Of a DNA stretch of 64,000 nucleotides, positions 26,716-35,638 are shown piece after piece. Numbering within the stretch: position 1 is the stretch's first letter; each line of letters opens with the position of its first letter. Below the pieces are notes generated by a model that was not told where the DNA came from, did not search any database, and saw nothing but the letters and a program-made list of their open reading frames with translations. The DNA is from Rhinopomastus cyanomelas (lineage: Eukaryota > Chordata > Aves > Bucerotiformes > Rhinopomastidae), in contig VXBP01003652.1 of assembly GCA_013400115.1 (NCBI GenBank), forward strand, positions 629,303 through 693,302, read 5' to 3'. The translations under genes and the position numbers were made by a program.

Positions 26716-26740
26716 CTGCTTTCTCGATCTTGCCGGACAT
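26716..26740 (-). CDS. RAPGEF1: RAPGEF1 (C3G) alternative first coding exon, MSGKIEKA + split codon
   Basis: Reading leftward from the ATG at 26740-26738, the exon gives M-S-G-K-I-E-K-A plus one base (G), then a consensus donor GCAG|GTGAG with the GT at 26715-26714. From memory, one vertebrate RAPGEF1 isoform begins MSGKIEKA and continues with DSQRS; the leftover G in phase 1 is the first base of an Asp codon, as that junction needs. MED27 as the upstream neighbour on the same strand matches known synteny. RAPGEF1 is a guanine nucleotide exchange factor for RAP1 and R-RAS, recruited by CRK to its proline-rich region and acting at adhesion sites. Only this exon is in the window; the catalytic and CRK-binding exons lie beyond position 1. 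The ATG has a purine at -3 (GACATGT). The frame stays open upstream to 27172, so the start is chosen by homology and not by an upstream stop. Confidence 0.8.
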
Positions 26741-26827
26741 GTCGGAGCCGGGCTCGGCGCTCAGGCCCGGGCGGCGCAGGGAGCCGGTTGGAGCGGCCGC
26801 GGGGCTGCCCGGCCGCCACCGCCGCCG

Positions 26828-26861
26828 CCTCCCTCCTTCCTTCTTTCTCCCTCCCTCTCCC
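26828..26861. repeat. Pure pyrimidine tract upstream of RAPGEF1 exon 1
   Basis: Thirty-four consecutive C/T bases on the plus strand, so the RNA-sense (minus) strand is purine-rich here. It lies about 90-120 bp upstream of the ATG, in the presumed leader or core promoter. Confidence 0.85.
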
Positions 26862-27046
26862 GCCCGCCCTCCCTCCGCGATCCGGGAGNCCCGAAAATAA
26901 ACCGTAACGGGGCGGGGAGGGCGCCACCCGACAGCCCACGGCGCCCCGGGTAGGGCCCGGGGATGCTCCCGGCCCTGCGAGGGGTTCGTCGCCGCGTTTA
27001 TCTCTAATTGCTGCTGCGGCGGAACCTGGGAGGAACCAGCAGCAAA

Positions 27047-27058
27047 GTTACCGGTAAC
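27047..27058. promoter_or_regulatory. 12-bp palindrome GTTACCGGTAAC, RFX X-box-like site
   Basis: This is a perfect palindrome of two inverted half-sites. It fits the RFX X-box pattern GTNRCC-(0-3 N)-RGYAAC with no spacer. A partial further copy (GTAACCA) follows at 27061-27067. It lies about 310 bp upstream of the RAPGEF1 ATG at the far edge of the CpG island. Binding by an RFX protein is inference. Confidence 0.4.
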
Positions 27059-27070
27059 CAGTAACCATAG

Positions 27071-27679
27071 GGACCGTGGCGTTTGTGCACCCCGCGATGT
27101 GGGTTTAACTGCTGGGACACGGTGCTGCTGCCGCTGCATCCTCACAGCATCCTGATCCAGCGCACGCAGCAAATCCCAGAGCTCCCAGTACGGCTCCTGG
27201 GAGCCCTGTCCTGCGTTCGCAGCCCGCGGTGCTGCCTGGCCTGAGCGCTGGGTGTGAGCCCAAGCAGCTCACCTGCTCCTCGGGGACCAGTGGGAGCGGC
27301 CATGGGAAGCAATCAAAGGATTAGGGGCCCATTTGAACATTAACTCGTTCCAACCATTCAGTGAAGGACCATGGGCACAGCAGGACCTCGGCTTGCAGGC
27401 GGTGAAGCCTGGTGACCCACCAGAGGCCGCTGACTTCCCCTTCCATCAATCAAATCATTCATGAGGCTGCAGTTCTGATAAACATCACCCACAACTCTCA
27501 GAGTGATTTTATCAGCTTGTTCAAACATCTCCCACTCCTGGAGCTGGATGGAAGGAGGAAACATCTGAGATTTCCTAATATTTCTTCCTATATAGGGAAT
27601 AATTAGCATTTTGCTCTCTATTTATCTTTAGAGAGGTGTGTGATGGGTTCCTCAGAGCAGGAGGATGTGCTGTGTGTGG
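27071..27679. other. Upstream flank of the RAPGEF1 promoter
   Basis: GC content falls off after about 27110-27300. No repeat or exon. The 83-codon minus frame at 27358-27609 has no known match. Confidence 0.5.
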
Positions 27680-28123
27680 AGTGACTGCAGAGGAGGGCAA
27701 CAAAGCTGGGGAAGGGCCTGGAGAATCAATCTGATGAGGAGAGATTGAGAGAGCTGGGGCTGTTTAGTTTGAGGTAGAAGAGACTAAGGGGAGACCTCAT
27801 CACTCTCTACAACTATCTGATGTTGATGCTGGTCTCATCTCACAGGTAATTAGCGACAGAAGCAGAGGGAAGGACTTCAAGCTTCAACAGAGGAGGGTTA
27901 GACTAGACATCAGGAAGAAATTCTTCTCAGAGAGAGTGGTCAGGCACTGGGATGGGCTTCCCAGGGTGCAGATTGAGTCCCCCATCCCTGGATGAGTTTA
28001 AAAGTCACTCAGATGTAGCATTGGGGGATCTGGTTTAGGGGTAAACTTGTAGAGTAGGGGTGATGGTTTGACTCAATGATCCCAAAGGTCTTTTCCAACC
28101 TGAATGATTCAGTGATTCTATGA
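27680..28123 (+). mobile_element. Older CR1 LINE, 3' part
   Basis: Blocks GCAGAGGAGGGCAACAAAGC, GGGGAGACCTCATCACTCTC and the 3' end CCAACCTGAATGATTCAG then ATTCTATGA mark an ATTCTATG-tailed subfamily. It is diverged and lies about 0.6 kb upstream of the RAPGEF1 CpG island. Confidence 0.9.
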
Positions 28124-28544
28124 ACAACAACATCAAAAGCTCTAGGGTCAGACTCTTCTCTCACTCCTGCAGGTATCAGGGTGGTTGTCTCATAGCCACG
28201 CTGAGCTCTGCTGACTCAAGGCTATTACTGAGCGACAGTAATGACGAGAGAGACGTAGTGGGTGATGCTACTACGAGTAGAACCAGCGGTGACTACACAC
28301 AGGAAGCAGCCATGAAGCAAGAAGCTGCTATTCTTACACCCTCCCTTTTCAGACTCGGGAAGACAGAGCGTGTGTGCAATAATGTGTGAGAGGAGCAGAA
28401 GGGCTACTAAACCGGAAGGTCTTTTCATAGTCTTTGATATAAAAAGCCCTGCTCTGCTCATGATGTCTTGCCTTCGGGGGACAATGGGGTTTCTCTTGTG
28501 CTTTCTGCGTGAAGATGTAACTCATGGTGCTGGGAACTTCTGAT
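28124..28544. other. Unique DNA between an old CR1 and the minisatellite
   Basis: No feature recognised. Confidence 0.5.
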
Positions 28545-28908
28545 GCTCCTAGATAGCCCATTGAGCCCCCAGATAGCCCACTGAGCTCCCAGATAGCCCA
28601 TCGAGCCCCTAGATAGCCAAATGAGCCCCTAGATAGCCCATTGAGCCCCCAGATAGCCCACTGAACTCCTAGATAGCCCATTGAGCTCCCAGATAGCCAA
28701 CTGAGCTCCTAGATAGCCAAATGAGCTCCTAGATAGCCCATTGAGCTCCTACATATCCCATTGAGCCCCTAGATAGCCCATTGAGCCCCTATATAAACCT
28801 CAATGAGCTCCTAGATATCTCAGTGAGCTCCTAGATATCCCATTGATCACCTAGATACCCCATTTTGCCTCTAGATAGCCCACTGAGCCCCTAGATAGCC
28901 CATAGAGC
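28545..28908. repeat. 20-bp minisatellite, about 18 copies
   Basis: The unit is close to AGATAGCCCATTGAGCCCCT with variants at two main positions (CATTG/CACTG/CAAATG and GCCCCT/GCTCCC/GCTCCT). Copies on the right are more diverged and one or two differ in length. On the minus strand it gives a chance repetitive frame (MGYLG, NGLSRG) that is not a gene, since the unit is not a multiple of three. Confidence 0.95.
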
Positions 28909-29528
28909 CGGATGGAGGAGAAAACTTAGAGCTGGATGTGTCAGTGTGAATGTGACACATGGACAGAGCCAGGGCCAGGCTGCAAGCTGGGGACAGAGGC
29001 GAGGGGATGGTGCTAGCCAGTTACCTTCAAGAAGGAGCAATACTGAAGCACCCTGCAAAGAGACAATTGATGCCGCATCAAGAAGAAGAGAAGAATGCGT
29101 CAGGTCCTGGTACCAATGTGGTACCTGCTTTGCTGTCCCATGAGCATGTGGTGCCCATCTAGCAGCAAGAAGTATGCGAGGGGTGGAGGGGAACAACTGG
29201 TGCCTCCTTCCCCAAGGGAAGAGGCTCCTTTGCTGGGAGAAACCACCCGGCAGCCAACCTGCCAGCCCCTCTTTGCAGTCGGTTGGACTCCGCACGCAAA
29301 CCCCTCGGATGGTGCGTCCGCTGTGCTGACAGCAGCTGGGGGAGGGCAGCAGACAAACTGTAACCCCACAGGGTCATTTCCTGCCATGAGTCACCGAACT
29401 GACCCACTGGGCAGGGGAAATTGTGCAAGAAACACCCGCAAAGCGAGCGAGAGCCGCGAGTACGGAAGAGCTCTCCTGCCCTCTAGTGCCTCTCCCTCTT
29501 CCCAGCGAGGGCTCTGCTCTCCGCATCT
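28909..29528. other. Unique DNA right of the minisatellite
   Basis: GC-rich. Several frames overlap on both strands (up to 206 codons at 29095-29715, running into a CR1), the usual sign of stop-poor GC-rich DNA and not of a gene. Confidence 0.5.
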
Positions 29529-29832
29529 CACAGACCCGCACAACCTTAGGGATTGGAAGGCACCTCGAAAGATCATCCAGTTCAATCCCACCCCCACAGC
29601 AGGATCCCCTAGATCTAATCGCACAGAAACATGTGCGATTTTTTCTCCTCCAGAGGAGGAGACTCCACAACCCCCCTGGGCAGCCCCTTCCAGTGCTCTG
29701 TCACCCTCACCGTGAAGAAGGTTCTTCTCACATTGATGTGGAACCTCCTCTGTTCCAACTCACACCCATTGCCTATCATTAGATGACACTGAGCAGAGCC
29801 TGGCTCCATCCTCCTGACACCTCACATATTTA
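29529..29832 (-). mobile_element. CR1 LINE 3' fragment
   Basis: The CR1 tail is degraded at its tip (TCACAGACCCGCACAACC), then a young-group 3'UTR and ORF2 end. Deletions lie near 29650 and after ACACCCATTGCC. It abuts an older CR1 piece on the right. Confidence 0.92.
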
Positions 29833-29835
29833 AAC

Positions 29836-29975
29836 GGTTCCTCATGTACAACCTAAACCTCCCCTGACACAACTTAAGGCCATTTCCTCTTATCCTACCT
29901 GGAAGAAGTGACTGACGTCCACCTCGCTCCATCTTCCTTTCAGATCATTGTAGAGAGAGTGAGAAGGTCTCCCCT
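29836..29975 (-). mobile_element. Older CR1 LINE internal fragment
   Basis: Blocks CAACCTAAACCTCCCCTGAC and GCCATTTCCTCTTATCCTA belong to an old subfamily. Its own 3' end is missing where the younger copy begins, so the younger insertion or a deletion removed it. Confidence 0.8.
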
Positions 29976-30310
29976 TGCACGACAGCTTCTGGACCAGCAT
30001 GGACCTTGATAACGTTGCTGGTCAGCATGGTTGCCACTTGGTTAAGACACAGTCACACCCTGTCAGGACTCTGTTCAATAGACATGAGGATCCCCGAGTG
30101 ACAGCTACACCGCAGTGACCTGACGTGCTCCTGCCACCACACACCCAGTGACTGGGAAGAGGAGAAAAGGATTTAGTGCAAGCAAAAGGGAAAGATTCTC
30201 ACCTCTTGCTATGGCTGCAGCCCGTCTGGGGTCTTCACTGGTGGAAAAGTTAGTAGTGAGGTGCCAGTACATGAGGGAGGGGAGGAATTGTTCAGGTGAG
30301 GAGGAGATGT
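29976..30310. other. Unique DNA between two CR1 pieces
   Basis: No feature seen. Confidence 0.5.
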
Positions 30311-30591
30311 AGTGTCATCTAATGAAAGGACAAGGGGCAGTGGGTGTGAGATGGAAGAGAGGAGGTTCCACATCAATCTGAGAAGGAACTTCTTCCCAGT
30401 GAGGGTGACAGAGCACTGGAAGGGGCTGCCCGAAGGGTTGTGGAGTCTCCTTCTCTGGAGACGTGTAAAACCCTCCTGGACATGTTCCTGTCTGACTGGA
30501 TCTAGGTGAACCTGCTCTGGCAGGGGGATTGGACTGGACTGGACGATCTTTTGGGGTCCCCTCCCATCCCTAATGTGCTGTGATTCTGTGA
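30311..30591 (+). mobile_element. CR1 LINE 3' fragment
   Basis: It runs from AGTGTCATCTAATGAAAGG to TGTGCTGTGATTCTGTG. The ORF2 piece TRGSGCEMEERRFHINLRRN stays open, then the stop region is shifted. Confidence 0.93.
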
Positions 30592-32255
30592 GATGACAGG
30601 GTAGTGGCAGGGGGATAGGATCTGGGTGGGAGGCTCGGAGGGGCGATGTGGACGGGGCTGCTCCTTGAGGCAGCCTCAGTGTTTTGCAGGTTTCTCCGGT
30701 GCAGGAGCTCACGGCAGCTGCCGGGGGTGGGGGTGGGATCTCAGGCCCTGGTGCTCCGTGTGCTGGACTGAGAGGCAAGCTGCTCTATTTGGAAAGCTGG
30801 TAGCCCAGGCCACCACCTGAACCCCCCATCTCGTTGCTGTTCACGTCCGTGGGGGTGTCCCTTTGCACTGCTGAGCCCTGTGGGGTTTCTTTTGGTTCAG
30901 CCTGTGGCCACAGGATGGCCAGGACTCGCCTTTTCCTTGGAAAAAAGGGAGGATGGGGCGCAGGCTCTAGAGGGCAGCATCTGCCGGCACTTGGGGCTGG
31001 GGGAGGCTGCGCTGACACCCCGTCCCCGCACCTCTGAGCCGGAGCAAGTGGGAGAGCCCTGTGCGAAGAGCAGGCAAAAGCATCCCAGCCCTGGGTGTCC
31101 CGGGGCAGCAGCCGGGAGGGTCCCCACCACAGGGACACGCTGTCCCCTGAGCTTCTGAGCACAAGGAGGGGACCAGGAGGCAAGGAGCCGCCAGGGTGGG
31201 CAGTGAGGGGGCTCAGCCCCACACCTGCCAGTGGGACGTCCTAACCCTGAACCACCTTGGCTCCTTCCTTGTCTGGTCACAGACCTTTAGCTTGGGGTTT
31301 GTTGTCTCCTTCACCTGAAGCATTGTTGGAGGTCACAGCGGAAGGTGGGACACGGGGAGACGGACACTCTGCAAACCTTCCCTCCCGGTCAGAAGCTGCC
31401 ACGGGATCGCCGGAGCTCCACGTCCAGACCCGTTTCCCCACAGCGCAGTCCATAGCCCCCCTCCATGAAGGTTCTCCTGGAGAAGGAGATGAGTCACCAC
31501 TTAGCCTGAGGTTACTCAGGAGGGTCAGGACAAGCAAAGCCTGCCCGTGCCCCAGTGCTGTTCCAAACCTCGCTTTCCTTCCAGGTCACTTTCCATGGAC
31601 AAGTGGCCCTTCCTGCCTCGCTACAGAGCAAGTGGCAGTTGGAGGTGACCCACGTCACACCCTGCAGGAAAGAACGAAACCAAAACGAATCACAAACGGA
31701 AATCAAAATCAATATTCCAAAGTCAAGTAATAAAAACTGTGCCATGGAAACAGAGGTCACCCCGAGGGGAAAAAGAACCCGTAATCAGACGTGACAGTCC
31801 CGCTCTGATTTCCTCTCTCTGCCAGTCCCAGGTGGGGAGACCTTGTGCCCCCAGGCAAGGAGTCACCTGCCCCCATTGCCCAAGCACCACAGAGTTCATG
31901 CTGCTGGCAGCAGACACACGGAGCTGGAAGGAGAGAGACCTGAGGGAGCTGGGTGAGGCGCAGAGGGTCGCGGTTTGAAGCAGCAGAGGTCTGTCAGGGC
32001 AGGGATGAGCTGTGTTGGCAAACCCTCCTGGGGAGCCTGGTGCTGAATAAACGAGGCAGTGGCAGGTGAGGATGGAGATGTGCTGAATCCTGACGAGCCC
32101 ACGAGAGTGAGGGACCCAGCCTGGAGAAATCAGCACACAGAGGACACGCATGGGCTGGGGGGATGTGCTTGCTTGTAGAAGGGCATCGCTCTCAGTGCAG
32201 AGACCTAACCCAGACAGACCTTTCCAGACCCCATTTGCCACAGCTAAAACCCTTT
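30592..32255. other. GC-rich unique DNA with overlapping chance frames
   Basis: Frames of 145-178 codons overlap on both strands (30785-31222, 31257-31730, 31723-32259). None has a recognisable domain or good exon structure. No repeat. Confidence 0.45.
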
Positions 32256-32895
32256 TCACAGAATCACAGGACTTGGTAGCGACCTTGAAAGATCATCCAG
32301 TCCAATCCCCCTGCCACAGCAGGATCCCCTAGATCCCGTCACACAGGAACATGGCCAGGTGGGTTCTAAACGCCTCCAGAGAAGGAGACTCCACAACCCT
32401 CCTGGGCAGCCCCTTCCCATGGTCTCTCACCCCCACTGGAATGAAGTTCCTTCTCATATTTATTCTGAACCTCCTCTGTTCCATCTCACACCCTTTGTCT
32501 GCCACTGATCAGAGCCTGGCTCCATTCTCCTGACACCCACCCTTTCCATACTAATGAGGTCGCCCCTCAGTCTCCTTTTTTCCCAGCTCAAGAGCCCCAG
32601 CTCCCTCAGCCTTTCCTCATCAGGGAGATGTTCCACTCCCTTCACCATCCCTGTGGCTCTGCACTGGACTCTCTCCAGCAGCTCTGTGTCCTTCTGGAAC
32701 TGGACACAAGATTCCAGATGTGGTCTCCCCAGGGCAAAGCAAATGAGGAGGAGAACCTCTTTCAGTCAACTAACCATCCCCCTTCTGATCCACCCCAGGA
32801 TGCCATTGACCTTCTTGGCCACAAGAGCCCACTGCTAGCTCATGACCACCCTGCAGGCCACCAGAACTCCCAGGTCCCTTTCTCCCCTTTGCAGG
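32256..32895 (-). mobile_element. CR1 LINE 3' fragment, among the longest here (about 640 bp)
   Basis: Going leftward on the minus strand, this copy keeps ORF2 from an ALVAKKVNGILGW block (about 32785-32825) through RPHLESCVQF and EERLRELGLLSWEKRRLRGD to the 3'UTR and the tail TTCTGTGA. Several frameshifts are present. Confidence 0.93.
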
Positions 32896-33852
32896 TGGAC
32901 AAGAGAGGCTCAAGCTCCTCTGGACCTAGTTTTTGAGGAGAGCAGCTGGTACAAGGACAAGCCAGCGATCTGCACCCAGCCCCTCCTGGGTCCCTCTCAG
33001 AACGTGTGGGGTGACGAGCTGCAGCGTCTCATGTGAGTCTCTCTGTTGGCTCTTGGGCCCCTGAAGGAGGGTCTGTCCCACCCCCACACTGCTTCCACCA
33101 TCCCACACACGCGTTTCACACGGCACTGGAAATGTGGGGCACGTAGCTCTGGTAACGATGCAAACTTCAAGCCATTATTTCTCTGCCCAGAGCGCTTCTC
33201 GCCACCGTCAAGCCTGTGCTGATGGGTTGTCTAGTGTCAGGGCTTCTTTTTTTTCCTCCTTCTCTATTTAAAAAGCTGACCTCCTGATCCTGCCTGGGAA
33301 TTTCTGCTGGATTCTTCTTCTCACTGCTTTTGGAATCTTTTTCTTTCGCTGCACAAAGTCAGCAGCAGGGAGAGGAACTTCCTGGGAAGCCCGTTTGCTC
33401 ACAGAGCTTTTCTTTAGCAGGACAGACAATGGAAGAGCTACTGCTCTGGCTGGACATGACATTTCCAGCACCATGGTGACAGTGGCGGCTGCTCTCTGTC
33501 CCCCTGCAGCTGGTCTGGGGGTGACCTTCAGCTCCATGAAAGACTCATTGCCTTGTCAGCCCTGCCTGCCTAACCTGGGCTGAGGGGTCCCACAGCAGTA
33601 GCTGGAGCTTCTGCACTCTCATGGCAGCCCCACGCCTGCACTCCTCTCTCCAGCTGTTACCTTGCTTTGCTTCTTGTGGTCCTCAGTGCTGCCCTGCAGC
33701 CTGGGCTACTCAGGGGATGCTTCCCATGGGCTTTGGGGTGGCCAGACTTGCCCAAAGAATAGGGGAAGTGAAAAGTGTGGTGAGATGGAGGAGTTGAAAT
33801 CTCGGTTGGAGATCTGTGTCCATTAACCAAGGAAGGTCCAGGGCACTCAGGA
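32896..33852. other. Unique DNA
   Basis: Nothing recognised. T-rich tract at 33245-33260. Confidence 0.5.
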
Positions 33853-33926
33853 GAATCACAGAACATTGGGGGTTGGAAGGGACCTCGAAAGATCATCTAG
33901 TCCAATCCCCCCCACCACAGCAGGAG
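33853..33926 (-). mobile_element. CR1 LINE 3' tip (74 bp)
   Basis: Tail AATCACAGAACATTGGGGG and the CCTCGAAAGATCATC block, truncated right after CCACCACAGCAGGA. Confidence 0.9.
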
Positions 33927-34937
33927 GCACAAAGCCCACAGATCTGAATTCTCCCTCTGCCTCTCTCTGGAGCCTCTCAAAGCAGCCAGTCTGTCCTGAA
34001 GCTGTGATAAGCCCCAGCTTCCCTCTCTCTGGACTGACCTATGTCCTTCAGGCTGGGGTGATGACAGGGTCTGGGTGCGTGCAGCCAGAGCTTCTCATCA
34101 AGAGCAGCCCCTTGGGTCACTCAGCCCTCATTACTGTGGGGCCAAACCTTTATACTCAGCCTAAAGGTAAATGGGGTTTAGTTCCTCCTCTGACAAATCT
34201 GACTCTGCCGTGGTCTGGAGAGCAGAACATCCCGTGTGCAGCACCTCTCAGATGGACATTAAGACCCATTTCCTTGTGGCTGTGGGCAGGAAGAAACCAA
34301 ACTCTCATTAGCCTCCCCCCACCCAGCCAGCTGGAAGAGCAGTGAAAGCCAAACTGTCACTTGAAGGAGACCCAAGGGGTAAAATCACAGGCCAGTCATC
34401 TTCCAACAACCAACAAATGGAGCTAGTTTAACTAAGGAAGTACCCAGGTGATCGGGGTGAGCGGGGTCAACCCCTTGGCAAAGGGGCTCGTTCCCCCACG
34501 ACACCCCAACGGCAGGACACACAGTGCTGCTGGCAAGGACCACTGCAAACCCCCTGGGCTTACAAGATCTCCCAGGGACCCACATGATTTTGTATAAAAC
34601 ACACCTCCCCAGTTAACCAGTGCCTGCCTACCTCCCCCAGTTTGAGGGACAACCCCAAAAAAAGCAGGGGTTGGGCAACACAGCTGTGGGTCTCACCTAC
34701 AGCTACAGCTTCAGTGCAAACTCGGGGAGGAAAAGCCAGGTCCTTCTGCTGGTGGATGGGCTCTTCTTGAGCTCCTAGGGGTTGCCACAGGCAGGTGCAG
34801 GAGCACAGAACATGATGAGCAGTGGTGGCCCCCTTCCCCAAAGCCAAACCTGCAGCTATCACCGTGACTTTTATAAACCTCCCCTTCAGCAGGAGCCTGC
34901 TCTCATCACCCCATCACCTCGGCAGAAACAGGCAAGA
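33927..34937. other. Unique DNA
   Basis: Nothing recognised. The 159-codon frame at 33866-34345 starts inside a CR1. Confidence 0.5.
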
Positions 34938-35030
34938 AGTGGAAAAGATCCAAAGAAGGGCAACAAATAGAATCAATAATCTATGAGGAGAGATTAGAAG
35001 GATTTAGGAGTGTTTCGTTAAGAAGAAGAG
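34938..35030 (+). mobile_element. Degraded CR1-like fragment
   Basis: GATCCAAAGAAGGGCAACAAA and CTATGAGGAGAGATTAGAAG resemble the old CR1 ORF2 C-terminal region. It may be the 5' continuation of the element at 35241, separated by 200 bp of unrelated sequence. Confidence 0.45.
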
Positions 35031-35240
35031 GGGGTGGGATGGAGGAGAAGATAAGGAGGGCATGGCAGAGGCATCCAAAGCAATGGATGGTACATAGGAG
35101 GTACCAGAGGGCACAGATTTGCCCCTGAACCACTGGACCAAGAGACAGTCAGCGCGGTGAGAGGACAACCTGTCAGACCAAGAGCAGGGGATAACGACAG
35201 GTACAACTGCAGGACATCCTGCCACGAGGCTTCACTAGGA

Positions 35241-35638
35241 GTCTGGAGGACAGGTCTGATGATGGGGCTGTTTAATCTGGAGAAGAAAGAGCTGAGGGGA
35301 GACCTCACTGCTCTTCACAGCTACCTGAGAGGAGGGTGGAGAGAGGTGGGGGTTCAGTCTGTGCTCCCAAGTCACCAGCGATAGGACAAGAGGAAACAGT
35401 CTCAAGTTGTACCTGGAGAGGGTTAGGTTGGGCATCAGGAACAATCTCTTCCCTGACACAGTGGTCAGGGGTTGGAACAGGCTGCCCGGGGAGGGGGGCA
35501 GTTGCTGTCCCTGGAGGGGCTCATAAAACGAGTAGATGTGGCCCTGGGGGACAGGGTCTAGTGGGCAGGGTGGGGTTGGGCTGGTGGTTGGGCTGGATGA
35601 TCTTGCTGTCTTCCAACCTTAACGGTTCTGTGGTTCAG
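35241..35638 (+). mobile_element. Older CR1 LINE, 3' part
   Basis: Blocks GGGGCTGTTTAATCTGGAG, GGGGAGACCTCACTGCTC and CAGGCTGCCCGGGGAGG run to the end at CCAACCTTAACGGTTCTGTG. This is an old subfamily with a broken frame. Confidence 0.88.

Larger units (their letters stand above)
26400..27070 (-). promoter_or_regulatory. RAPGEF1: CpG-island promoter and 5' leader of RAPGEF1
   Basis: This is the most GC- and CpG-dense stretch of the window, surrounding the first exon and its donor. No clear TATA box is visible on the minus strand, which fits a dispersed CpG-island promoter. The transcription start cannot be placed from sequence; it should lie between about 26745 and 27060. One undetermined base (N) sits at 26889. 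A pyrimidine tract (26828-26861) and an RFX-like palindrome (27047-27058) lie inside it. The island extends about 300 bp into intron 1. Confidence 0.8.

Noticed and set aside
26036..26953. 305-codon open frame on the plus strand across the CpG island
   Set aside because: GC-rich DNA lacks stops in several frames at once; the product is low-complexity and runs antisense to the RAPGEF1 first exon.
26105..27172. 355-codon open frame on the minus strand as a single-exon gene
   Set aside because: It contains the real MSGKIEKA start but reads through a consensus splice donor into intron. Only the 25-nt exon part is supported as coding.
28349..28681. 110-codon repetitive minus frame rich in Gly, Leu and Trp
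   Set aside because: It is a by-product of the 20-bp minisatellite, whose unit is not a multiple of three and which has stops in other frames.
30785..32259. Cluster of overlapping 145-178-codon frames
   Set aside because: They overlap each other on both strands in GC-rich DNA with no family resemblance; chance frames.
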